22,717 nucleotides of DNA, taken from the NCBI GenBank assembly GCA_964574215.1, contig CAZNLR010000061.1, positions 1-22,717 on the forward strand. The letters are read 5' to 3'. The notes under the pieces are model-generated. The model saw nothing but the letters and a program-made list of their open reading frames with translations, was not told the DNA's origin and searched no databases. Position 1 is the stretch's first letter, and every line of letters begins with the position of its first letter. A program made the position numbers and the translations under genes. Shown here in pieces: positions 1 to 6,835 of this stretch. This stretch comes from GCA-2725625 sp964574215 (GTDB taxonomy: Bacteria; Pseudomonadota; Alphaproteobacteria; Rhodospirillales; UBA2165).

Positions 1-52
1 CGGCGAAATCGTCATTGCCGGCGGCGGCGAAGAAGACGAATTGGTGTTCTAG
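1..52 (+). CDS. fliG: Flagellar motor switch protein FliG, C-terminal end only
   Basis: The window opens inside a reading frame whose last residues read GEIVIAGGGEEDELVF, then TAG at 50-52. A GEIVI...EEDELV(F/Y) ending is typical of alphaproteobacterial FliG, the C-ring protein that meets the stator and sets rotation direction. The gene is cut by the window edge, so only the 16 terminal residues can be read. Its position directly ahead of fliH and fliN matches the usual order of this operon. The identification rests on a short tail plus context. Confidence 0.75.
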   Translation, partial: GEIVIAGGGEEDELVF

Positions 53-54
53 GA

Positions 55-129
55 ATGACCAGCCGCCAAAACAATGAATCAGAAATGAAAAAAGGGGACG
101 GTCCCCTTTTTCGGGCTGGCTTGAAATGA
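55..129 (+). CDS. Possible 24-codon leader peptide between fliG and fliH
   Basis: An ATG three bases after the fliG stop opens a 24-codon frame. Its TGA (127-129) overlaps the fliH ATG (126-128) in an ATGA junction, the usual geometry of translational coupling. An AGGA-like ribosome site lies at the end of fliG. The peptide begins MTSRQNNESEMKK and shows no recognisable domain. The frame runs straight through the palindrome at 89-111. It could be a leader that keeps ribosomes moving through the hairpin so that fliH is reached, or simply chance. The protein itself is unsupported; only the geometry speaks for it. Confidence 0.25.
   Translation: MTSRQNNESEMKKGDGPLFRAGLK
89..111 (+). terminator. 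Perfect palindromic hairpin with A- and T-tracts inside the operon
   Basis: Arms AAAAAGGGGAC (89-99) and GTCCCCTTTTT (101-111) are exact reverse complements around one central G. The result is a GC-rich stem flanked by A5 and T5, which has the form of a bidirectional intrinsic terminator. It sits between fliG and fliH, where full termination would cut off the downstream flagellar genes, so it may act as an attenuator, an RNA-processing or stability element, or be one copy of a dispersed palindromic repeat. I saw no second copy in this window. Confidence 0.5.
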
Positions 130-1007
130 CGGTAGTCGAGAAATTTCTCTTTGACCGGATATTCGACGAGCTTGAACCCATACAGGTTCCCAAGCCCAGC
201 GACGTTGAAATGGAAGACGATAGTCTTCTGCTTCCGGAACCCGAGGAAGAAATTCCTACGTTTAGCGAGGAAGACGTCGCGCGGGCCCGCCAGGAAGGTT
301 TTGACGCCGGGAAGGAAGAAGCGAAGGCGGAGGCGTTAAATGGTATAGAAATGAAAATCGCCGATTCGCTGGATGTCGTTGGAAATAGGCTGAACGAGTT
401 ATTCCAAATTCAAGCGCAAAGCAGCGATCAAATTTCGGAAGACGCCGCCCGGTTGGCGCTGGCGGTTTCCAGGAAGATGTTTCCGGCTCTAAACGAACGA
501 GGTGCGCTGGGAGAAGTCACAGCCGTCGTGGAAGAAGTATTGCAACGCCTCATCCAAGAGCCGCGCGTTATCATAAAGGTTGCCGGTGAGATGAGTCAGC
601 AGATCAACGAGAGAGTGGACAACTATCTTCGTGACAAAGGGCTGGACAACAATATATCGGTGACCGGTGATGATGCCATGTCACCGGGTGACGTTGCCAT
701 TGAATGGTCGGACGGTTCGGCCAATCGCGATACGGCGGCTCTGATCGAGGAAATTGACGAAATTATGGCGCATAATTTAGGAAGTACTGGCGACGGAGAA
801 ACGGGTGCCGTCGAAATTCCCTCTGATGAAAATATACCTAACGAAGTCCTTGCAGATGAAAATACCGTTGAGGAAATAGTTCCCGAGGACGAATCAGCGC
901 CAAGCATTGAAGAAGAACGGGAAAAAACCGATATATCTGATCAAAATGAAACTGAATCTTCATCTCTAGCGGGTGATAATGAGCAAGAAGGAGAGGATCA
1001 GGAATGA
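126..1007 (+). CDS. fliH: Flagellar export ATPase regulator FliH
   Basis: FliH holds the FliI ATPase in check and tethers it to the C-ring through FliN. The 293-residue product starts MTVVEKFLFDRIFDE, the aromatic N-terminus seen in alphaproteobacterial FliH. A charged helical stretch follows (about 48-100), then a C-terminal FliH/V-ATPase E-like domain (about 103-216) with the expected late segment MSPGDVAIEWSDG. Residues 218-293 form an acidic, low-complexity tail rich in D, E, S and N that the family does not need. The start at 126 is chosen because the FliN-binding N-terminus begins there, although its ribosome site is weak and may depend on coupling from the small upstream frame. fliN follows after 15 bp. 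The partner fliI is on the other strand near ctrA. Confidence 0.85.
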   Translation: MTVVEKFLFDRIFDELEPIQVPKPSDVEMEDDSLLLPEPEEEIPTFSEEDVARARQEGFDAGKEEAKAEALNGIEMKIADSLDVVGNRLNELFQIQAQSSDQISEDAARLALAVSRKMFPALNERGALGEVTAVVEEVLQRLIQEPRVIIKVAGEMSQQINERVDNYLRDKGLDNNISVTGDDAMSPGDVAIEWSDGSANRDTAALIEEIDEIMAHNLGSTGDGETGAVEIPSDENIPNEVLADENTVEEIVPEDESAPSIEEEREKTDISDQNETESSSLAGDNEQEGEDQE

Positions 1008-1022
1008 TGACAGGAGTCGAAT

Positions 1023-1394
1023 ATGGGTGACCAGGATTTAGAGTTATCCGAACTCGAAGATGAAGCGCCTGTGGCTGCTTCAGATGACGCAACCCAGGCG
1101 TCTGAAGAAGCAGCGGCAATTGCCGAAGTGCCGGATGTTCCGCGCAGCGCGCAGGATTTGGAGGCCGTTTACGATATTCCGGTTCAGGTATCGGCCGTAC
1201 TCGGCAAATCCACCATGGAAGTAGCTCAATTGCTGCGGTTGGGCCGCGGTGCCGTCGTCGAACTGGATAGAAAAGTCGGCGAAGCTATTGATATCTACGT
1301 CAACAACAGATTGGTTGCCCGCGGTGAAGTCGTCGTGCTTGAAGATCGATTGGGCATAACCATGACGGAAATTATCAAAACTGACCGGAACTAA
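1023..1394 (+). CDS. fliN: Flagellar motor switch protein FliN
   Basis: FliN is the lower C-ring (switch) component and the dock for FliH-FliI. The 123-residue protein has an acidic, Ala/Glu-rich N-terminal arm (1-45) and then a SpoA/FliN surface-presentation domain (about 48-120). Recognisable elements are YDIPVQVSAVLGKSTMEV, the LLRLGRGAVVELDR strand and NNRLVARGEVVVLEDRLGI, all hallmark FliN features. A good ribosome site, AGGAG, lies at 1011-1015. It is 15 bp after fliH and 10 bp before the stator gene, which supports one transcript. FliM is not in the window. Identification is secure. Confidence 0.95.
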   Translation: MGDQDLELSELEDEAPVAASDDATQASEEAAAIAEVPDVPRSAQDLEAVYDIPVQVSAVLGKSTMEVAQLLRLGRGAVVELDRKVGEAIDIYVNNRLVARGEVVVLEDRLGITMTEIIKTDRN

Positions 1395-1404
1395 GGCTGA
1401 ATGA

Positions 1405-2217
1405 ATGGCTGACGACGGCGAAGTTCGAATAAAACCAGTAAAAAAGACGTTCGATCTAGCGACAATCCTCGGAATATTAATCGCCTTTGGATTGATCATA
1501 GCGGCCATCGCGTTGGGCGGTACGGCAAGTTCATTTTTTAATTTACCGGCTGTTTTGATTGTTCTCGGCGGTACATTTGCGGTCACCACAATTTGCTTTT
1601 CGTTCCAGGAAATAGGGCGCACCTTCGGTGTCATAAACAAAACCATCTTTCACTCGACCCGCGATCCGGTCGATGCCGCCGTTCAAGTCATGCAAATAGC
1701 GCAAATGGCGCGCAGGTTCGGCGTACTATCGTTACAGGACGTTCTGGATTCGCTGAAGTCCGAGCCTTTCCTTCACAAGGGCGTTTCCATGGTTGTCGAC
1801 GGTTTGCCGGGGGCCGAAGTTGAAAATTTATTGCGCCGTGATTTGTCGGCGATGACCCAGCGTCACCAAAAGAGCGCCAATGTGCTCCGGCGCGCCGCCG
1901 AATTTTCACCGGCGATGGGGTTGATCGGTACGCTCATCGGCTTGGTCAGGATGCTGGGCAGCCTGGATGACCCGACCACCATCGGCCCAAGCATGGCCGT
2001 GGCCCTCCTGACCACTTTTTACGGGGCGATTCTGGCTAATTTAGTTTTTACGCCGTTGGCGGCGAAATTGGAGCGCAATTCGGTTTTGGAAGAGACAGTG
2101 AACAACGTTTATCTGCTGGGCGCGGCTTCGGTCGGACGGCAGGAAAACCCACGCCGGCTGGAAATGTTGCTGAACAGCATCATGCCGCCGTCAAAAAGAA
2201 TTCAGTTTTATCAGTAG
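1405..2217 (+). CDS. motA: MotA/PomA-type flagellar stator protein
   Basis: This inner-membrane protein belongs to the MotA/TolQ/ExbB proton- or sodium-channel family that forms the stator with MotB. Hydrophobic segments lie at about 18-38, 46-66, 168-185 and 196-218. The third begins EFSPAMGLIGTLIGLV, with the conserved channel proline at P169. The LGSLDDPTTIGPSMAVALLTTFYG stretch follows the PomA branch closely, as does the late ENPRRLE motif. The cytoplasmic loop (about 70-165) is of normal size and the length of 270 residues is typical. No motB follows, so the partner must be encoded elsewhere. Which ion is used cannot be told from this subunit alone. Confidence 0.88.
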   Translation: MADDGEVRIKPVKKTFDLATILGILIAFGLIIAAIALGGTASSFFNLPAVLIVLGGTFAVTTICFSFQEIGRTFGVINKTIFHSTRDPVDAAVQVMQIAQMARRFGVLSLQDVLDSLKSEPFLHKGVSMVVDGLPGAEVENLLRRDLSAMTQRHQKSANVLRRAAEFSPAMGLIGTLIGLVRMLGSLDDPTTIGPSMAVALLTTFYGAILANLVFTPLAAKLERNSVLEETVNNVYLLGAASVGRQENPRRLEMLLNSIMPPSKRIQFYQ

Positions 2218-2238
2218 TCGTCAGGAGTATTAAACTAG

Positions 2239-3582
2239 ATGCGCTTACTCATTATCGGCGCTTTAAATGGTCAAATCGGCGCCGCCAGCCAGATAGCGGT
2301 ATCAAGGGGTGCGAAAGTATCGCAGGCCGATAATATTGACGCCGCTCTCAACACGTTGAGAGCGGGCCAAGGCGCCGACCTCATCATGGTCGACACCAGC
2401 TTGGATATTGCGTTGTTGGTATCCCAGTTGGATAGCGAGCTCATCAACGTGCCGGTGGTCGCCTGCGGTGTCGAGGCGGACGCTAAATCGGCCGTCGCCG
2501 CCATCAAGGCGGGCGCGCAGGAGTATATCCCCCTGCCCCCCGATGCCGAGTTGATTGCCGCGGTTTTGGAAGCCGTGACCGAGGACAGTCATACAATAGT
2601 TCACAAAGACCCAAAGATGGCGCAGGCTTTGAAGATGGCCGCGCAAATCGCCGACAGCAGTGCCAGCATTCTGGTGGTTGGCGAATCCGGCACGGGTAAG
2701 GAACTGATAGCCCATTATATTCACCGCAAAAGCCCCCGCGCAGGTGCACCTTTTGTCGCAGTAAACTGCGCCGCCATTCCGGAAAACCTTCTCGAATCCG
2801 AATTGTTTGGATACGAAAAAGGCGCTTTCACGGGAGCCGTGTCGCGCCGTATCGGCAAATTTGAAGAAGCCGACGGTGGCACGTTGCTGCTGGATGAAAT
2901 CAGCGAGATGGATCTGCGCCTTCAAGCCAAGTTGCTGCGCGCCATCCAGGAGCGGGAGATTGATCGCATTGGCGGCAAAAAGCCGATTAAAGTGGACACG
3001 CGCATCATAGCCACCAGCAACCGGGATTTGGAAAAGGAAGTGGCGGACGGAAATTTCCGACAAGATTTGTACTTCCGCCTGAATGTGGTGACCATTGATA
3101 TTCCGCGACTGGCTGATCGTCCCGGCGATATCGAGCCGTTGACCGACTATTTCGTCGACAAGTTCTCTGAAGCCAATGGAATAGAACTGGTTGAAGTGGC
3201 ACCTGAGGCGATGACGGCGCTGAAAAATCATCCCTGGCCGGGCAATGTCCGGGAATTGGAGAACACCATTCACCGCGGTGTTCTCCTTGCCAGCGACGGC
3301 ACAATGGATGTCGATGCTATCCAGCTGAAATCCGCCGGTTCGGATTCAGGCGCCGGAAGCGCCGGGGCTGAAACGACGGCAAATCTCGTAGGCCAGACTG
3401 TCGCCGCCGTCGAACGTGATCTGATTATCGATACGCTGGACCATTGCCTCGGCAACCGGACCCATGCGGCGAATATTCTTGGGATTTCAATCAGAACCCT
3501 GCGAAACAAACTTAAACAATATAACCAAGAGGGCGTCAAAGTGCCGCAGCCTGGTGAAGGCGGACAGCAACCCTCTGCTTAG
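2239..3582 (+). CDS. flbD: Sigma-54-dependent flagellar transcription activator FlbD
   Basis: FlbD is the NtrC-family activator of late flagellar genes in alphaproteobacteria. The N-terminal receiver-like domain (1-115) starts MRLLIIGALNGQIGAAS. It keeps an aspartate at D52 but lacks the acidic pair at the top of strand 1 and the usual lysine (IPLPP in place of a KP motif), as in Caulobacter FlbD. The AAA+ domain (about 122-350) has Walker A GESGTGKE (148-155), the sigma-54 contact loop GAFTGA (195-200), Walker B TLLLDE (215-220) and the WPGNVREL motif. A Fis-type helix-turn-helix lies at about 390-430. A ribosome site AGGAG lies at 2223-2227. The regulator FliX, known to control FlbD in Caulobacter, is not in the window. 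Confidence 0.93.
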   Translation: MRLLIIGALNGQIGAASQIAVSRGAKVSQADNIDAALNTLRAGQGADLIMVDTSLDIALLVSQLDSELINVPVVACGVEADAKSAVAAIKAGAQEYIPLPPDAELIAAVLEAVTEDSHTIVHKDPKMAQALKMAAQIADSSASILVVGESGTGKELIAHYIHRKSPRAGAPFVAVNCAAIPENLLESELFGYEKGAFTGAVSRRIGKFEEADGGTLLLDEISEMDLRLQAKLLRAIQEREIDRIGGKKPIKVDTRIIATSNRDLEKEVADGNFRQDLYFRLNVVTIDIPRLADRPGDIEPLTDYFVDKFSEANGIELVEVAPEAMTALKNHPWPGNVRELENTIHRGVLLASDGTMDVDAIQLKSAGSDSGAGSAGAETTANLVGQTVAAVERDLIIDTLDHCLGNRTHAANILGISIRTLRNKLKQYNQEGVKVPQPGEGGQQPSA

Positions 3583-3613
3583 TCAATTGAACTTTGGGCG
3601 TAGAACAAATTAA

Positions 3614-5845
3614 ATGGCAGAAACAACGCCAGATTTAGAACCAGCGGCAGCCGGCGGAGCGCCTGCGGCCGACATGTCTATGGATGCGGGTGATGCCGGT
3701 GCTTTCGGCGAAGGCCCGCAGGCACCGCCGCCTAGCGCTACGGAAGAAGCCATCGGCGCCATCAGTCAGGATTTATTCCGGCGCCTGACCCAGGGCGGCG
3801 GCCGCGGTGATATCCTGCTGGCCATGGGCGTGGTTGCCATCCTTGTCGTCCTCATTCTGCCCATGCCGACCTGGATGCTGGATGTCAGTCTGGCGTTTTC
3901 AATCACCTTCTCGGTTCTCATTTTAATGACCGTGATATTTCTCGAAAAACCGTTAGAATTCAATGCCTTCCCTACTATTCTCCTAATTGCGACCATGGTC
4001 AGGCTGTCGCTGAATCTGGCTTCTACTCGTTTAATTCTGGCCAACGGCCATGAAGGGACAGGGGCGGCAGGCAAGGTGATCGAAGCCTTTGGCGGCTTTG
4101 TCATGGGTGGAAATTTCGTTATCGGCATTATCGTATTCGGCATTCTGGTTATCGTGAATTTTGTCGTGATCACCAAAGGTTCAGGCAGGATCGCCGAGGT
4201 CGCCGCCCGCTTCACCTTGGATGCCATGCCCGGCAAGCAAATGGCCATCGACGCAGATTTGTCGTCAGGTCTGATCGACGAAGCGGAAGCAAAGGTCCGG
4301 CGCAAAGAGTTGGAGGATGAAAGTACATTTTTCGGTGCCATGGACGGCGCCGCAAAGTTCGTCCGTGGTGACGCCGTTGCCGGCTTGCTGATCACGTTTA
4401 TCAATATCATCGGCGGCATCATCATCGGTGTTGCCCAACGGGGTATGTCATTTTCCGACGCCACAGACACATTTACCCGACTGACCGTTGGTGATGGCCT
4501 GGTCTCTCAAATTCCGGCGCTGGTGGTTTCGACGGCCGCCGGTATGCTGGTCACCAAAGGCGGCGTCAGCGGTCCTATGGAAAAAGCGGTATTCGGCCAA
4601 CTTGGCGCGAAGCCGAAGTCATTGGCTATGGTGTCGGCTCTTCTGCTGGCTCTGGTTGTCATGCCGGGCATCCCTGCGACGCCATTCCTCGTACTCGCCG
4701 GAATAACCGGCGGCATTGCCATTGTTTCATTTCGCAACGCCAGTAAAAAGGCGGCAATCGTTCGGGAGCAGATGGCAGTCGAGGAAGCTGAAGCGGCGCC
4801 CGTCAGCGAAGAACCGATTTCCCAGGTGCTCAAGATCGATTTCTTACGCCTGGAATTAGGCTACGGTCTGTTGGCGTTAATCAATGAAGGAGCGGAAGGC
4901 CAGCGGCTGACCGATCAGATCAAGGCCTTGAGGCGGCAAATGGCGCAGGAAATGGGCTTTGTCATGCCGGCGGTGCGGATTCAGGACAATATGCAGCTGG
5001 CAGCCAACAACTATATTATTCGGGTTAAGGAAATTGACGCCGGCAACGGCGACCTGCGCCCAAATATGTTGCTGGTAATGGATCCCAGGGGCGAGGACAT
5101 CACGCTCAGCGGAGAATCAACCCAGGAACCGACATTCGGCCTACCGGCCATGTGGATCGATTCCGGTTCCCGCGAGGAGGCTTTGTTCCGGGGATATACG
5201 GTTGTCGATGCGCCGACGGTGATCACCACCCATTTGACCGAGGTTATCAAGGACAATATGGCTGATCTCCTCTCCTATGCCGAGACCCAAAAACTGCTCG
5301 ACGATCTCGACAAAGACCATCAGAAATTGATCGCCGATATCGTGCCTTCGCAGATATCCGTCGGCGGCATTCAGCGTACGCTGCAAAACCTGTTGGCGGA
5401 GCGCATTTCGATTCGCGATCTGCCGACCATTTTGGAAGGAATTTCGGAGGCCTGTATTCAATCGCGCAATATCGGATTGATTACCGAACATGTTCGATCC
5501 CGCCTCTCCCGCCAGATCAGCGACGCCAATACGGACATGGAAGACGTTATTTTGCTGGTCACTCTGTCGCCGGAATGGGAACAGGTTTTTGTGGAATCGT
5601 TGGTCGGAGCGGGTGAAGAGAAACAGTTGTCCATGGCGCCCAGCAAACTTCAGGATTTCATATCCGCCGTACGGCAAACTTTTGAGCGCCATGCCATGAT
5701 GGGAGAAACACCGGTTCTTTTGACCAGTCCGGTGATTCGCCCCTTCGTCCGTTCCATTGTGGAGAGATTCCGGCCCTCTACGGTTGTTATGTCGCAAAAT
5801 GAAGTACATCCGAAGGCGAAAATTAAAACTGTGGGCCAGATTTAG
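3614..5845 (+). CDS. flhA: Flagellar export gate protein FlhA
   Basis: FlhA is the nonameric export gate of the flagellar type III secretion system, with a membrane half and a large cytoplasmic ring that docks chaperone-substrate complexes. The 743-residue product has a long Ala/Pro-rich N-terminal extension (1-62) before the first membrane helix (about 66-84), then further helices up to about residue 375. The FHIPEP family signature is clear around 183-255: VITKGSGRIAEVAARF, DAMPGKQMAIDADLSSGLI, then GAMDGAAKFVRGDA. The cytoplasmic domain runs to the end (KIKTVGQI). No clear ribosome site precedes 3614. A start at M21 or M23 would shorten only the extension. It follows flbD by 31 bp. Confidence 0.96.
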   Translation: MAETTPDLEPAAAGGAPAADMSMDAGDAGAFGEGPQAPPPSATEEAIGAISQDLFRRLTQGGGRGDILLAMGVVAILVVLILPMPTWMLDVSLAFSITFSVLILMTVIFLEKPLEFNAFPTILLIATMVRLSLNLASTRLILANGHEGTGAAGKVIEAFGGFVMGGNFVIGIIVFGILVIVNFVVITKGSGRIAEVAARFTLDAMPGKQMAIDADLSSGLIDEAEAKVRRKELEDESTFFGAMDGAAKFVRGDAVAGLLITFINIIGGIIIGVAQRGMSFSDATDTFTRLTVGDGLVSQIPALVVSTAAGMLVTKGGVSGPMEKAVFGQLGAKPKSLAMVSALLLALVVMPGIPATPFLVLAGITGGIAIVSFRNASKKAAIVREQMAVEEAEAAPVSEEPISQVLKIDFLRLELGYGLLALINEGAEGQRLTDQIKALRRQMAQEMGFVMPAVRIQDNMQLAANNYIIRVKEIDAGNGDLRPNMLLVMDPRGEDITLSGESTQEPTFGLPAMWIDSGSREEALFRGYTVVDAPTVITTHLTEVIKDNMADLLSYAETQKLLDDLDKDHQKLIADIVPSQISVGGIQRTLQNLLAERISIRDLPTILEGISEACIQSRNIGLITEHVRSRLSRQISDANTDMEDVILLVTLSPEWEQVFVESLVGAGEEKQLSMAPSKLQDFISAVRQTFERHAMMGETPVLLTSPVIRPFVRSIVERFRPSTVVMSQNEVHPKAKIKTVGQI

Positions 5846-6046
5846 CTATTTTTGCCGTGTGATTCACTCCCGCTTAACGGTTCTTAATTTATATTCCCCT
5901 ATATAATAACTTGACCTAGACCGGTACTTCGATGGAAAGTTTCACCAGAGAGTATAAGGGTTAAACTTTCCTGGCAGGATTTTTCCAGGGTAGATTTTAC
6001 CGGGCCTGAAGTTAGGAACCTTAAGACAGGAATTTGACTGAAGCGC
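5846..6046 (+). other. 201-bp gap where flhF is usually found
   Basis: No open frame of note lies here on either strand, and I see no remnant of the FlhF SRP-type GTPase that normally separates flhA from flhG. The gap holds a GANTC site (GATTC, 5861-5865), a TTAA-N6-TTAA pair (5874-5887), a TATAAT hexamer (5902-5907) without a well-placed -35, and a 9-bp inverted repeat (5934-5971). It is AT-rich compared with the genes around it and probably holds a separate promoter for flhG and the genes after it. Confidence 0.55.
5934..5971 (+). repeat. 9-bp perfect inverted repeat upstream of flhG
   Basis: GGAAAGTTT (5934-5942) and AAACTTTCC (5963-5971) are exact reverse complements separated by 20 bases. 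The pair could be a two-half-site operator or, in RNA, a stem with a 20-nt loop in the flhG leader. A smaller dyad, CCTGG...CCAGG (5970-5974 and 5985-5989), overlaps its end. Function is not known. Confidence 0.5.
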
Positions 6047-6832
6047 ATGAATACGGCCCCTTCACAAGCAAAAGCATCCAGCCCGGTCGTCAATTCCCAG
6101 GGAATGATCGCAGTGGCCTCGGGAAAGGGCGGCGTTGGCAAGACTTGGTTCGCCATCACCCTGGCCCATGCCCTGTCTAAAAAAGGCAGAAAAACGCTTT
6201 TATTCGACGGCGATCTCGGTCTCGCCAACGTGGACATTCAATTGGGCCTAATGCCGAAACACGATCTTGGCGCCGTGGTATCCGGCCGCCTGCCGCTAAA
6301 TCAGGCCGCGACGACTTACGAGGACGGTAATTTCGATATTATTGCCGGCCGCTCCGGTTCGGGGAACCTCGCCAGCATTTCCGCCAACCGGTTGCACACT
6401 TTGGGTGAAGATTTGCTGCTGCTGTCGGCGGCTTACGACAATCTGATTCTTGATCTTGGCGCCGGCGTTGAGCGAACAGTCCGCAATCTAGCCAATGAAG
6501 TGAATACTGTGTTGGTAATCACCACCGACGAACCGACGGCTTTGACGGACGCCTATGCGTTTATCAAATTGACCCATATGGAACGGCCCAATCTGGATCT
6601 CCGCGTTGTCGTCAACATGGCAAATTCCACCACGGAAGGCGAACGGACGTATAATACGATTCGAAAAGCATGCGAGGGTTTTCTAAAATTTTCTCCGCCA
6701 TTGGCGGGCGTTATCCGTCGCGATACCAAAGTGCGGGAATCGATTCGCAGCCAAACATCTATTTTGGTGCGATTCCCTAACACGGAAGCCGCAACCGATG
6801 TGGGAGCTATCGTCGACAAACTTACCGGGTGA
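6047..6832 (+). CDS. flhG: MinD/ParA-type ATPase FlhG (YlxH)
   Basis: FlhG is a MinD-like ATPase that limits or places flagella. The 261-residue product has the deviant Walker A SGKGGVGKT (25-33), the switch region LLFDGDLGLANVDIQLGL, the family motif ITTDEPTALTDAYAFIKL and a late VRESIRSQTSILVRFP stretch, all as in FlhG. The N-terminal tail (1-19, MNTAPSQAKASSPVV...) has no DQAxxLR motif, the element by which FlhG proteins elsewhere stimulate the GTPase of FlhF. That fits the missing flhF. The C-terminal membrane-targeting helix is short (AATDVGAIVDKLTG). A ribosome-like AGGAA lies somewhat far upstream (about 6028). A start at M20 would still keep the whole ATPase fold. It is 3 bp ahead of the next gene. 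Confidence 0.88.
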   Translation: MNTAPSQAKASSPVVNSQGMIAVASGKGGVGKTWFAITLAHALSKKGRKTLLFDGDLGLANVDIQLGLMPKHDLGAVVSGRLPLNQAATTYEDGNFDIIAGRSGSGNLASISANRLHTLGEDLLLLSAAYDNLILDLGAGVERTVRNLANEVNTVLVITTDEPTALTDAYAFIKLTHMERPNLDLRVVVNMANSTTEGERTYNTIRKACEGFLKFSPPLAGVIRRDTKVRESIRSQTSILVRFPNTEAATDVGAIVDKLTG

Positions 6833-6835
6833 TCG

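Noticed and set aside
2302..3273. 323-codon open frame antisense to flbD
   Set aside because: It lies wholly inside flbD on the opposite strand, has no recognisable motif and a composition expected of a codon-position shadow.
3766..4470. 234-codon open frame antisense to flhA
   Set aside because: It mirrors the membrane half of flhA; the apparent peptide is rich in S, M, P and I from reversed hydrophobic codons and matches no family I know.
5874..5887. CtrA box TTAA-N6-TTAA in the flhA-flhG gap
   Set aside because: The spacer is 6, not 7, and the region is AT-rich. I mention it only as part of the gap description.
5972..5986. Sigma-54-like promoter upstream of flhG (TGGCAGG-N4-TTCC)
   Set aside because: The -24 GG element is present but the -12 GC is CC, and that G is nearly invariant. 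With FlbD encoded nearby it was tempting, but the match is not good enough.
5846..6046. Degraded flhF remnant
   Set aside because: The gap is far too short and translation in any frame shows no GTPase motif.
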